This document shows positions 18,166-27,075 of a stretch of 64,000 nt of DNA, piece by piece; the first letter of the stretch is position 1; each line of letters opens with the position of its first letter. The notes under the pieces were generated by a model that searched no databases, was not told where the DNA came from, and was given only the letters and a program-made list of their open reading frames with translations. Source of the stretch: Acinetobacter sp. ANC 4910 (GTDB lineage Bacteria; Pseudomonadota; Gammaproteobacteria; Pseudomonadales; Moraxellaceae). The stretch covers positions 62,001-126,000 of the forward strand of contig NZ_SJNT01000008.1 in assembly GCF_004331035.1 (NCBI RefSeq), given 5' to 3'. A program made the position numbers and the translations under genes.

Positions 18166-18185
18166 AACAAAAAATTTTAAGCGAA

Positions 18186-19415
18186 TTAAAACTCGCCTTT
18201 GGCTTTACGTTCCAATAAGATTTGCTGCAATATGCGTCTAGGGAAACTAAACCACAATGCAATTAAAGTGAAACACGCCAAGCCATAGGCCAGTAAATGG
18301 TACTGTTCATAAAGAATACGCACCCCTTCAATAATAAAAAAGAAACTGAACATCAATAGCATCGACACCGCCGCGGCGACAGTTCCTTTAGAAACTTCCG
18401 AAGACATCAGAGCAAAACGATACAGTACTGAAAAACTAATGCCTTCTCCAAAGCTAATTAAAGTCATACCGACAATTAAGCAAATGAGAAAATAATCACG
18501 CCAAACAACACCCGCCAGAATCAGCAACGTACCCAACAGCATAATCGGTAAACCCATCATCACTGTTTTGCCCAAAGCCAGTCGATCAATAATTTTAATC
18601 AACACCAGATTGCCTGCGATTAATCCACCTAGCACAGGAAATTGCGCCAGACCATATTGCAAACTACTCAGTCCCAGCTCTTCTATCAACATGACTGGCG
18701 AAAGTGCAATCCACAACATTAACGGCATACTCACCATCGGTAATGCCAAGGTTAAACCAAGAAAACGTTGATTTTGATAGACTCGTTTAAAGTCTGAAAA
18801 AATATAGCGTAATGGCTGTTTCACCACGGCTGGTTGTGTTGCAGGCATTTTGGCTTTTAAACCAAACCAACTTAGAAATGCCAATAATGCAATCCCAATA
18901 AAGCCCCAATGCCATGACACATGGTCAATCAAGAAAGCTCCTAAAACAGGACCGAGCAAAGGTGCAAGTAAGGAAATATTGGCCATCAGTGCCATGACTT
19001 TAATGGCATCGCGTTCTTCAAAGGTTTCCTGAATAGCGGCATAACCCACAGCAGAAATCACGGTTAATCCAATGCCTTGTAAAAAGCGCAGGGCAAGAAA
19101 TTGCTCAATATTGTGGGTGAGTAAAATCAGTAAACAACAGACGCTAAAAAACAGTACGCCTGTTAACAATACTTTTTTCCGCCCTAATCGATCTGATAAG
19201 GGACCTAAGAGCCATGCAACACAGGCTCCACCCAACAGATAAAAAGACATGGATGATGGTGCCCAACTGCTGCTGACACCAAATTCTTTGGTGATGGCTA
19301 GCATGGCGGGTTGGACTAAATCATTTCCGATATAGACGGAAAATTCGAACAGCACCAAAGCTAAAGGAAACATTAGCGTGGCACGGTTCAATGGGGTTGT
19401 TTGAACTTTTTGCAT
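18186..19415 (-). CDS. craA: MFS multidrug efflux pump, MdfA/CraA type
   Basis: 409-residue twelve-helix proton-driven antiporter closely related to E. coli MdfA and Acinetobacter CraA, which give intrinsic chloramphenicol resistance. The first helix carries FEFSVYIGNDLVQPAML, with Glu24 and Asp32 matching the two acidic residues that drive transport in MdfA. LLGPLSDRLGRKKVLL is MFS motif A, and LRFLQGIGLTVISAVGYAAI and ALMANISLLAPLLGPVLGA are motifs B/C. Single gene; no adjacent regulator. The ATG at 19380 region gives a start just before the first helix. Confidence 0.9.
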   Translation of the reverse strand: MQKVQTTPLNRATLMFPLALVLFEFSVYIGNDLVQPAMLAITKEFGVSSSWAPSSMSFYLLGGACVAWLLGPLSDRLGRKKVLLTGVLFFSVCCLLILLTHNIEQFLALRFLQGIGLTVISAVGYAAIQETFEERDAIKVMALMANISLLAPLLGPVLGAFLIDHVSWHWGFIGIALLAFLSWFGLKAKMPATQPAVVKQPLRYIFSDFKRVYQNQRFLGLTLALPMVSMPLMLWIALSPVMLIEELGLSSLQYGLAQFPVLGGLIAGNLVLIKIIDRLALGKTVMMGLPIMLLGTLLILAGVVWRDYFLICLIVGMTLISFGEGISFSVLYRFALMSSEVSKGTVAAAVSMLLMFSFFFIIEGVRILYEQYHLLAYGLACFTLIALWFSFPRRILQQILLERKAKGEF

Positions 19416-19710
19416 TTTTTCTACAGATCATTATGGTCTGATCTAGACTGGAAGCTATTTTTGGGAGATAAGCGTCAGCCCAATGACCAGCACTGAGAGA
19501 TTTATTTAAATTACGTTTTTTTTGAATGCGCTAAGCTTTAGCGGCTTAATACACCGTATTCACAAGGTGTCTAAGACAGTTTAAGTAATTTCAGTTGTGA
19601 GATTTTTATCACTCAAGCTAGTACACCCACTAGGTCAAGTAGGTGTAGTTTAGCAGTTTAGGTATTTGGAATTGTAATTTTTTACATTAAGCAAAAGATC
19701 GAAATTTTAA
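19416..19710. other. Hairpin-rich gap between craA and the AbiH gene
   Basis: No gene. Three small inverted repeats lie close together: CGCTAA/TTAGCG (19529-19543), ACACC/GGTGT (19551-19570), and TACACCCACT / AGTAGGTGTA (19622-19647, one mismatch). The last two share the ACACC/GGTGT core. None is followed by a T-run. The craA promoter should also lie here. Confidence 0.5.
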
Positions 19711-21090
19711 TTAAGCAATTTGTTGGCTCTCAGATTCAATAAATCTAACTTCAGGATTTTCTTTGAATTGTAGCCACTTATTTTTCATCCATTGCTCAAC
19801 TTTATCTTTGCCTAAAATTGCCAATAAATTATTTAATAATGAAAATTTTGCAGGCTTATTAAAATAATAAACTGTTACGCGTACATTACGATCTATGTCA
19901 TCATTTAAGCTAAAGATATCTATAATATAATCCTTATCCGATACATCTAGTGAATGCCCCCAGATATAAAAATTTAGATCAAGACTGCTTTCTTGTGAAA
20001 TTGACTTAGCCCTAGCAGCTTTCACTCTAATTTCGTTCAATGCATTTGCACTAAGTAATTTAAGATTCTCTTCAAGGACACGCTTATTTCTCTCAATAAA
20101 ATTTTTATATTCATCCAAAAAAAGATAATCAGTATCTTTAAAAAGCTTTTGCTGATATTTGGTAAATCCATACGCTTTTACTTTTTTTAAGGATTCACTC
20201 TCTAAATCAGAAACACCCAGAACAATATTTTGATGTTCCCCGCAACTACCATGTAAGTATTCTACAGCTACAGAATCATGGAGTCGTTGGTAGGTATTGG
20301 TATAATTAAATGAGAAAATTTTATCAGGATAGGACCACTCAGCATGAATATCGATTATTTTGCTTTGGGAGAGTTGACCTACAATAATTTCCAAATATAG
20401 GTTAAAGATTTCTATAAATTCTTCTAATTGCTTATAAGTAAATTCTAAAAATGAAGATGGATTCATTCCATTTTTGTCATTTCTTCCATAACAAAATTGA
20501 GTATTGAATCCTTTATGCATTCCCTTATTTTCAAATATATGAAAGCTATCTAAAACCAAAATATTTCTTTTACCTACAGTATTCTCAAACGTTCTGAGAG
20601 GGAAAGCATATTCTGATTTTCCATTTATTTGCTCAATGAAAGGGATCACATTTACAAAACTTAATAACACTTCTTCAATTTTTTGTTCAAAATCGATCCA
20701 TGTTTTAATGTCATTTACATGCTTTTTAAAATATTGATACCAACAGTTTAATTTCAAACGATATTGAAGCTTTAAAACATCTTTTGCACTAAGTTCAATC
20801 TCATTAGTCAAATAACACTCTTTGGTTTTTTCAATAAATTCAGGGTCTAGTGTTTGCGAAAACAGCTCATCAAAACTCATCTGATAATTAAATTGCGATC
20901 CCCCTTCTCTTTCATGAAAATTTTTATCAATCTCAATTATCCATTCATCGACTGTATGAATCGATAAATCTTTTGCTTTTTCACCCGTGTTCTTTTTCTC
21001 AATGGACCCCATCACATCCATAAAGTGATCATACTTAGTCGGCAAATAATGCGACAAATCGAAACCATTCCCCACAATTAAAATATTCAT
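19711..21090 (-). CDS. AbiH-family phage abortive-infection protein
   Basis: 459 residues of the AbiH family (PF14253), named for a lactococcal abortive-infection gene that aborts phage growth. The N-terminal NILIVGNGFDLSHYLPTKYD is the family signature; further conserved pieces are KIFSFNYTNTYQRL, VEYLHGSCGEHQNIVLGVSD and the C-terminal FYIWGHSLDVSDKDYIIDIF. The mechanism is unknown. The ATG at 21090 opens directly into the signature; the longer frame begins at a TTG. Codons are clearly more AT-rich than in flanking genes, suggesting transfer. No partner defence gene, integrase or direct repeat is visible beside it. Confidence 0.9.
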   Translation of the reverse strand: MNILIVGNGFDLSHYLPTKYDHFMDVMGSIEKKNTGEKAKDLSIHTVDEWIIEIDKNFHEREGGSQFNYQMSFDELFSQTLDPEFIEKTKECYLTNEIELSAKDVLKLQYRLKLNCWYQYFKKHVNDIKTWIDFEQKIEEVLLSFVNVIPFIEQINGKSEYAFPLRTFENTVGKRNILVLDSFHIFENKGMHKGFNTQFCYGRNDKNGMNPSSFLEFTYKQLEEFIEIFNLYLEIIVGQLSQSKIIDIHAEWSYPDKIFSFNYTNTYQRLHDSVAVEYLHGSCGEHQNIVLGVSDLESESLKKVKAYGFTKYQQKLFKDTDYLFLDEYKNFIERNKRVLEENLKLLSANALNEIRVKAARAKSISQESSLDLNFYIWGHSLDVSDKDYIIDIFSLNDDIDRNVRVTVYYFNKPAKFSLLNNLLAILGKDKVEQWMKNKWLQFKENPEVRFIESESQQIA

Positions 21091-21110
21091 TTTTATAAAG
21101 TCCAAAATAA

Positions 21111-21138
21111 AAAAAGCGCATCACTTGATACGCTTTTT
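21111..21138 (-). terminator. Terminator of the small lipoprotein gene
   Basis: AAAAAGCG-c-ATC / GAT-a-CGCTTTTT stem; on the minus strand it is followed by a T-run. It separates the lipoprotein transcript from the AbiH gene. Confidence 0.8.
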
Positions 21139-21182
21139 ATGAAGCAAAACAGCCTAATTTTCAACCATAAATCAAAGATTTA

Positions 21183-21554
21183 TTAAGAACACTTCGCAGT
21201 TTGGAAATTCTTGGTATTTTTACCACGCATACATTGATATGACTTTTCAGTTTCGATCAACTTCCAGTCATTATCCATATGTTTAAAACTATAAATCGTA
21301 CGAATCGAACGAACAGAATCATCCATTAAGCCTGTTTCCGTCACTTTCACTTGTGCAGCCGTTGGTGCTTCTACACTGTTAAAAAATTGACGAATTTCTA
21401 CGGTAGATAATTCTTTGACTAAATCAGGACGTTGTTTTAATACTTGCGCCAAAGGTGTGTCTGGACTGCTGACCTTATTGACTAAATTTTGTGTGGTGGC
21501 ACAGCCTGCCAATAATCCTAAGCATAAGGCTGAAACCGAAACTAAACGCAACAT
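21183..21554 (-). CDS. Small lipoprotein of unknown function
   Basis: 123 residues. The N-terminal signal ends in lipobox LLAGC (Cys18), so the protein is lipid-anchored. The rest has no domain I recognise; two further Cys (in SYQCMRG and TAKCS) at the C terminus could form a disulfide. GGGGAA lies before the ATG. It has its own terminator and stands alone between AbiH and the flavoprotein gene. A single perfect DnaA box (TTATCCACA, 21602-21610) lies about 50 bases upstream of the start. Confidence 0.75.
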   Translation of the reverse strand: MLRLVSVSALCLGLLAGCATTQNLVNKVSSPDTPLAQVLKQRPDLVKELSTVEIRQFFNSVEAPTAAQVKVTETGLMDDSVRSIRTIYSFKHMDNDWKLIETEKSYQCMRGKNTKNFQTAKCS

Positions 21555-21681
21555 GACAAATTCCCCATAGATATCATTACATACCCGTTATGATGCAATG
21601 CTTATCCACATAACTCTATGGCAACAATGTAGCGTTTGTTTTTCTTGGTCAGAGATATGTATCCCTTTTTATTCAAGCAAT

Positions 21682-21714
21682 AAAAAACACCGCAATGTTG
21701 CCATTGCGGTGTTT
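21682..21714 (-). terminator. Terminator of the FAD-dependent dehydrogenase gene
   Basis: 13-bp perfect stem AAACACCGCAATG / CATTGCGGTGTTT with a 4-base loop; flanking A-run gives a T-run on the minus strand, 21 bases after the stop codon. Confidence 0.9.
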
Positions 21715-21735
21715 AGTATTTCATTCGATGTAAAC

Positions 21736-23145
21736 TTATAAATCGAATAATTTACCAGGGTTCATAATCCCGTTTGGATCGAAAACTTTTTTCAAGGCTT
21801 TCATGTATTCAATTTCTTCAGCACTGCGTGAATACTCCAAATATGGCTTTTTGGTCATGCCCACACCGTGCTCGGCAGAGATAGAACCGTCATATTTTTT
21901 CACAGTATCGAATACGTATTTATTCACCACCTGACATTTGGCAAAGAATTCATCTTTGCTTAAATCGGCAGGTTTAAGAATGTTTAAGTGCAAGTTACCG
22001 TCACCAATATGACCAAACCAGCAGATTTCAAAGTCTGGATAGTTTTCTGACACAATGCTGTCAATTTCTTGAATAAAGGCAGGCACATGGGTAATCAAAA
22101 CTGAAATGTCATTTTTGTATGGGGTAAATGGCGCAATCGACTCAGAAATATCTTCACGTAAACGCCATAAGCTTTCGACTTGCTCAAGGCTTTGGCTCAA
22201 CACGCCATCTAGCACCCAACCTTGTTCCATGCAATGCTCAAAAATTTCCATCGCCTTGTCCATAATTGGCTCAAATGGCGCTTCAAATTCAAGTAATACA
22301 TAGAATGGACATTGTGTTTCAAATGGACGTTGCACGTGACCATGATCCAGTACTTTCTGCATTGCCAATTCACCAAAGAATTCAAATGCAGTGAGGTCAA
22401 TTTTAGCTTGGAAGGCATGTAGTACAGGCATCACCGCATTAAAATCAGGCACACCCAACACCATCACTTGCAGGTCTTGCGGTTGACGCTCTAATTTAAT
22501 TTCAGCTTCAGTGACTAAACCTAAAGTACCTTCACCACCAATAAATAAATGTTGTAGCGCATAACCTGTAGCATTTTTAATCATGCCTTTGTTTAAACGC
22601 AAAATGTCGCCTTTACCCGTCACTACGGTTAAACCCAACACCCAGTTACGCGTCATGCCATATTTAATGACCTTAATGCCACCCGCATTGGTGCCAATAT
22701 TACCGCCAATTTGTGAAGAACCCGCAGAAGCAAAATCTACTGGGTAGTACATGCCTTGTTCTTGGGCATAACGCTGTAATTGTTCAGTGACCACACCCGC
22801 TTGTACGCGCACCATACGGTCAGCAGGGAAAAATTCCAGAATCTGGTTCATTTTGTCCATGCTCACCACAATTTCACCATTGGCTGCCACTGCACCCGCA
22901 GATAAACCGGTACGACCACCCGATGGGGTTACCGCAACATTGTATTGGTTCGCAAGCTTAACAATGGCTTGAACTTGTTCAGTCGTTGCAGGGAAAACGA
23001 TCACAGATGGGTTTGGATCAAAGTGTTTAGTATAATCCCGACCCCAATTTTGCAGGCTATCGGTATCCGTTTTAATACGGTTTTCGCCAACAATTTCGAT
23101 CAATTGGGTCAACAACTCTGGGGTTAAAGCGACTGGAGCATTCAT
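21736..23145 (-). CDS. FAD-binding oxidoreductase, probable D-2-hydroxyglutarate dehydrogenase
   Basis: 469-residue FAD-linked oxidase of the GlcD/D2HGDH/D-lactate dehydrogenase family. The FAD_binding_4 domain shows VAVTPSGGRTGLSAGAV and SAGSSQIGGNIGTNAGG then the C-terminal FAD-oxidase domain with WFGHIGDGNLHLNI and the closing SAEHGVGMTKKPYLEY. It is divergent from serA. SerA of many bacteria reduces 2-oxoglutarate to D-2-hydroxyglutarate, and in Pseudomonas a D2HGDH next to serA re-oxidises it; the same pairing makes that the best assignment here. D-lactate or glycolate dehydrogenase remains possible. The ATG at 23145 is used because the longer frame starts with TTG. Confidence 0.8.
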   Translation of the reverse strand: MNAPVALTPELLTQLIEIVGENRIKTDTDSLQNWGRDYTKHFDPNPSVIVFPATTEQVQAIVKLANQYNVAVTPSGGRTGLSAGAVAANGEIVVSMDKMNQILEFFPADRMVRVQAGVVTEQLQRYAQEQGMYYPVDFASAGSSQIGGNIGTNAGGIKVIKYGMTRNWVLGLTVVTGKGDILRLNKGMIKNATGYALQHLFIGGEGTLGLVTEAEIKLERQPQDLQVMVLGVPDFNAVMPVLHAFQAKIDLTAFEFFGELAMQKVLDHGHVQRPFETQCPFYVLLEFEAPFEPIMDKAMEIFEHCMEQGWVLDGVLSQSLEQVESLWRLREDISESIAPFTPYKNDISVLITHVPAFIQEIDSIVSENYPDFEICWFGHIGDGNLHLNILKPADLSKDEFFAKCQVVNKYVFDTVKKYDGSISAEHGVGMTKKPYLEYSRSAEEIEYMKALKKVFDPNGIMNPGKLFDL

Positions 23146-23501
23146 CGTTTTCAGACCTTGCAATGAAGTAAACAAGTGGTGTCGAATCTAATGCATTATT
23201 CAGCTGAAACAGCGGTAACAAAGGAACAATAACTAGACAGCACGTGAAGTAACGGACAGTCCATCTGCACCGTATTTTTTCACGGAGCATTATTATATGC
23301 CATTTTTCGATAAAACCCGCAGAAAATCGCGTTTTAACAAGGTTACCTTGTAAATTACAGGCTTAGTTAGACCAACAACGACAGGTTGTGACGTATATTT
23401 CGCCAAAATACCTGATCGCTGGGTCATAAAGGAAATGTATATCGGCCCAAGTCCTATGTTATGATACCGCGACCAAATTTGGCCTTTGTAGCGGAGCCGT
23501 A
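23146..23501. other. Divergent promoter region between the dehydrogenase gene and serA
   Basis: About 355 bases without a gene. It should hold the promoters of both flanking genes; a GGAG is seen 10 bases before the serA start. I could not identify an operator with confidence. Confidence 0.5.
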
Positions 23502-24734
23502 ATGAGCCAACATCTTTCCCTGCCTAAAGATAAAATTCGTTTCTTGTTGTTAGAAGGCGTTCACCAAAACGCAGTCGACACTTTAAATGCTGCTGGATAC
23601 ACCAACATCGATTATCGTAAAACTGCGCTTGAGGGTGAAGCGTTGAAAGAAGCGATCAAAGATGCACACTTCATTGGTATTCGTTCCCGTACTCAATTGA
23701 CTGAAGAAATTTTTGAAGCAGCAAACAAATTGATTGCTGTGGGCTGTTTCTGTATTGGGACCAACCAAGTGAACTTAAATGCTGCGATGGTTCGTGGTAT
23801 TCCAGTTTTTAACGCACCATATTCAAATACACGTTCAGTAGCTGAACTTGTACTTGCAGAAGCTATTCTTCTTCTTCGTCGTGTACCTGAAAAATCAACA
23901 GATACACATGCGGGCGGTTGGAACAAATCTGCTGTAGGTTCGTTTGAAACACGCGGTAAAACTTTAGGTATCGTGGGTTATGGTTCAATCGGTTCTCAAC
24001 TTTCAGTTTTAGCTGAAAGCATGGGGATGAAAGTCATCTATTTTGACGCAGTCACTAAATTACCTTTAGGTAACGCACGTCAAGTCGGCAGTATGGCTGA
24101 ACTTCTTGCCAACGCTGACGTGGTTTCTTTACACGTACCAGATGTTCCGTCTACACGTAACTTCTTTGGTAAAGACCAATTTGCACAAATGAAAGAAGGT
24201 TCTATCTTCATCAATGCTGCACGTGGTACATGTGTCATCATCGAAGACTTAGCAGATGCCTTAAAATCAGGTCATGTTGCGGGTGCTGCGGTTGACGTAT
24301 TCCCGAAAGAACCAAAAGCCAATGGTGAAGAATTTGTTTCTCCACTACGCAACATTCCAAACGTGATTTTAACCCCGCACGTGGGTGGTTCGACTATGGA
24401 AGCGCAAGCAAACATTGGTTTAGAAGTCGCTGAGAAATTCGTTTCTTACTCAGACAAGGGGATGACCCTCTCTGCTGTAAACTTCCCAGAAATTGCATTG
24501 CCATTAACTGAAGGTAAACACCGTCTACTTCACATTCACAAGAATGTGCCTGGCGTACTTTCAAAAATCAACAACTTGTTTGCTGAACATGGCATCAACA
24601 TCTCTGGTCAGTCTTTAATGACCAAAGGTGATGTCGGCTATTTAGTTATGGATGTTGATGCAACTGCATCTCAAGAAGCACTTGATACATTACAAGACGT
24701 TGAAGGTACAATCCGCGTTCGCGTATTGTTCTAA
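23502..24734 (+). CDS. serA: D-3-phosphoglycerate dehydrogenase
   Basis: 410 residues. Catalyses the first step of serine synthesis, 3-phosphoglycerate to 3-phosphohydroxypyruvate with NAD. Substrate-domain motif GIRSRTQLTEEIF, dinucleotide fold GKTLGIVGYGSIGSQLSVLA, catalytic region FINAARGTCVI and VILTPHVGGSTMEAQ with the catalytic His, and a C-terminal ACT domain (HKNVPGVLSKINNLFAEHGI) for serine feedback. The length and single ACT domain match the E. coli-type enzyme. The gene has its own terminator and faces away from the D2HGDH-like gene. Confidence 0.96.
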   Translation: MSQHLSLPKDKIRFLLLEGVHQNAVDTLNAAGYTNIDYRKTALEGEALKEAIKDAHFIGIRSRTQLTEEIFEAANKLIAVGCFCIGTNQVNLNAAMVRGIPVFNAPYSNTRSVAELVLAEAILLLRRVPEKSTDTHAGGWNKSAVGSFETRGKTLGIVGYGSIGSQLSVLAESMGMKVIYFDAVTKLPLGNARQVGSMAELLANADVVSLHVPDVPSTRNFFGKDQFAQMKEGSIFINAARGTCVIIEDLADALKSGHVAGAAVDVFPKEPKANGEEFVSPLRNIPNVILTPHVGGSTMEAQANIGLEVAEKFVSYSDKGMTLSAVNFPEIALPLTEGKHRLLHIHKNVPGVLSKINNLFAEHGINISGQSLMTKGDVGYLVMDVDATASQEALDTLQDVEGTIRVRVLF

Positions 24735-24748
24735 GTTATTCGATGTGA

Positions 24749-24778
24749 AAAACCACAGACTTGTGTCTGTGGTTTTTT
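24749..24778 (+). terminator. Terminator of serA
   Basis: AACCACAGAC / GTCTGTGGTT perfect 10-bp stem with a 4-base loop and T-run, 16 bases after the stop codon. Confidence 0.9.
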
Positions 24779-24827
24779 ATTGATCCATCCTCCGCTTAAT
24801 TGGGTCAATAAAAAGCATTTCACAGCT

Positions 24828-24867
24828 CAAAACCGATCTATTGCCTATGGGGAATAGATCGGTTTTG
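24828..24867. repeat. 15-bp perfect hairpin between serA and the first RhtA-like gene
   Basis: CAAAACCGATCTATT (24828-24842) and AATAGATCGGTTTTG (24853-24867) with a 10-base loop. It follows the serA terminator by 50 bases and has only a short T-rich tail, so it may be a second terminator or a regulatory structure. Confidence 0.75.
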
Positions 24868-25013
24868 TTTCAATTCAGCTTCTAGTTTTAATCTGCATCT
24901 ATTACACAGCATTGATTTAGTTCATCCGCTACAAGCTATTTCACCTGCACAGTGTTATGATTGAAAAAAATACACAAATTGACCAACCGATATAAAATAT
25001 AACGCACTAGACC

Positions 25014-25919
25014 ATGCTGAACTTAAAAAAACCCTCTTATTTACAAGCAGTGTTCCTGCTATTTATTGCCATGCTCTGTGTGCAAAGTAGTGGTTCATTG
25101 GCCAAAATTCTATTTCAGCAATTTCCAGTTTTAACGGTTTCTGCTATGCGTATGCTGCTCGGTGCGCTGATTCTGGCAATTATTTTTCAAATCTGGAAAA
25201 TTAATTTTAAAAGCGTGCGTTGGTCTTCTATTTTAAGTTATGGCATTGCACTGGCAGGCATGAACGGACTATTTTACTTATCGATTGAACGACTCCCGCT
25301 GGGTATTGCCGTCTCGTTTGAGTTTATTGGCCCCTTAAGCGTCGCCTTGTACTATGCACGGCAAAAATACGATTTACTTTGGGTCAGCATGGCAATTTTA
25401 GGTTTAGTCTTGCTGTTTCCTTTTGACCAAGCCACACAATCGCTCGATTTAATAGGCATTGCCTTCGCGATTGGCGCAGGGGCATGTTGGGCGGTTTATA
25501 TTATTGCGGGGCAACGTCCTTCGGGTATTTCAGGCAATCATACGGTGTGTTTGGGCATGTTTGTCGGCATGCTGTGCTTACTACCCGTCGCCTTATTTTC
25601 AGGCATGACCAGTCATGTTTTCCAGCCTCCTAATTTATTCTATTTTATCGGTTTAGCTGTTCTGGCAAGTGCTTTACCTTTTACTTTAGAAATGATTGCT
25701 TTACGTAATTTGACTGCCTTAAGTTTTGGAACCTTAATGAGCCTTGAACCTGCGATTGCAGCACTGTCTGGCTTTGTGTTCTTAAATGAGCAATTGCTTT
25801 GGACACAGTGGTTAGCACTTGGCACCATTATTACTGCTTCGATTGGCTGTACCTATACCACACAACAAGCCAAACGCCGTACCGAAGCCAACTTAGAATC
25901 ATCCAGTGAATCAAGATGA
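25014..25919 (+). CDS. EamA/DMT exporter, RhtA-like (first of two)
   Basis: 301-residue inner membrane protein with ten helices made of two EamA repeats. It resembles RhtA, the E. coli threonine/homoserine exporter: YLSIERLPLGIAVSFEFIGP in the first repeat and LEMIALRNLTALSFGTLMSL then EPAIAALSGFVFL in the second are nearly the RhtA pattern. A role in exporting amino acids or related small molecules is likely, but the substrate is not certain. It has a paralogue immediately downstream. No regulator is seen. Confidence 0.83.
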   Translation: MLNLKKPSYLQAVFLLFIAMLCVQSSGSLAKILFQQFPVLTVSAMRMLLGALILAIIFQIWKINFKSVRWSSILSYGIALAGMNGLFYLSIERLPLGIAVSFEFIGPLSVALYYARQKYDLLWVSMAILGLVLLFPFDQATQSLDLIGIAFAIGAGACWAVYIIAGQRPSGISGNHTVCLGMFVGMLCLLPVALFSGMTSHVFQPPNLFYFIGLAVLASALPFTLEMIALRNLTALSFGTLMSLEPAIAALSGFVFLNEQLLWTQWLALGTIITASIGCTYTTQQAKRRTEANLESSSESR

Positions 25920-25983
25920 TTCGCTAAACGATTCATCATAACCATATTTTGACTTCCCCCACTCTTCTTTTGCTTTCTTTGTC

Positions 25984-26892
25984 ATGGAGACCACAACTGA
26001 TATGCCAAACAGTCAACTGAGTGCCGTATTTTTCATGGTGTTATCCATGTTGGCATATCAAGTCAGCGCCTCATTTGCCAAGCAGCTCATGCAAGCATTA
26101 GACCCTTTTACTGTGGTGACTTTACGGCTTAGCTTTGCGTCTATTTTGGTGGTATTGATGTTCCGTTCATGGAAAATCATCCAGCGTCTACCTCATTTAA
26201 AATGGCGAGACTTATTATTTTACAGCGCCGCAGTCTGCGTCATGAATGTTTTGTTCTATGCTTCTTTAGGCAAGTTACCCCAAGGCATTGCTGTTGGATT
26301 AGAGTTTTTAGGACCCCTGACCTTAGCGCTGCTCTCGATTAAACACAAAAGCGATTATATTTGGGTCGGACTCGCAATTGTAGGGATTGCCCTAATGGTG
26401 CCTTGGCAAGATGCACACGCCCACAATTTCTCTTATATTGGTGCTGCATGTGCATTAGGTGCAGGTATTTGTTGGGCATTTTATATTTATTTTGGTCAAA
26501 GAGTTGCACGCCAGAATATGGGGATGCACGCGTTGAGTATCGCCATCGTACTGTCGACCCTCATTTTATTACCCATTAACAGTATCCGTAATCCTGAAGC
26601 GATGTTGCAATTTCAATACTGGCCACAAGCCTTAATGATTGCCCTCCTAGCCACTGCAATTCCTTATACACTTGATTTAATGGCACTCAAACGTCTGAGT
26701 AAACTCAGTTATGGCACACTGTCTAGCTTATCTCCTGCTTTAGCAGCGATTGCCGGTATGCTGTTATTAAAAGAACATATTACCCTTTGGCAAACTTTGG
26801 CCCTGATCTGCATTATGACCGCTTCGGTTGGTGTCACCTATCGTGCCAGTCGCACTGCACCTAAATCTGATATAGAAGCATCGACCTCTTAA
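25984..26892 (+). CDS. EamA/DMT exporter, RhtA-like (second of two)
   Basis: 302 residues, ten helices, a diverged tandem paralogue of the upstream gene: YASLGKLPQGIAVGLEFLGP corresponds to the equivalent segment there, and LDLMALKRLSKLSYGTLSSL then SPALAAIAGMLLL to its second repeat. The Glu in SLEPA of RhtA is replaced here (SLSPA), so the substrate may differ. Gap of 64 bases to the first copy, so cotranscription is probable. The start could also be the ATG at 26002, which lies after a GGAG. Confidence 0.8.
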   Translation: METTTDMPNSQLSAVFFMVLSMLAYQVSASFAKQLMQALDPFTVVTLRLSFASILVVLMFRSWKIIQRLPHLKWRDLLFYSAAVCVMNVLFYASLGKLPQGIAVGLEFLGPLTLALLSIKHKSDYIWVGLAIVGIALMVPWQDAHAHNFSYIGAACALGAGICWAFYIYFGQRVARQNMGMHALSIAIVLSTLILLPINSIRNPEAMLQFQYWPQALMIALLATAIPYTLDLMALKRLSKLSYGTLSSLSPALAAIAGMLLLKEHITLWQTLALICIMTASVGVTYRASRTAPKSDIEASTS

Positions 26893-27075
26893 AACCCTAA
26901 TTTAACCCATCAAAAACAGTTGCTGACTTTTAATATCTGCAACTGTTCTTTACACGGCAAAATTCCATCTAGCCAAGTGCCCTCAACTAAAATAACGCTT
27001 ACGGGAAGGCCCTTGAATTCAATGTGATGAAAAACTACTATAATCAAAAGAATTAAAAGGAACATAAGAACAACA

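Noticed and set aside
18186..21554. Possible genomic island boundaries around the AbiH gene (att-like direct repeats, integrase, tRNA)
   Set aside because: I found no tRNA, integrase or long direct repeat on either side, so only a single-gene insertion can be proposed.
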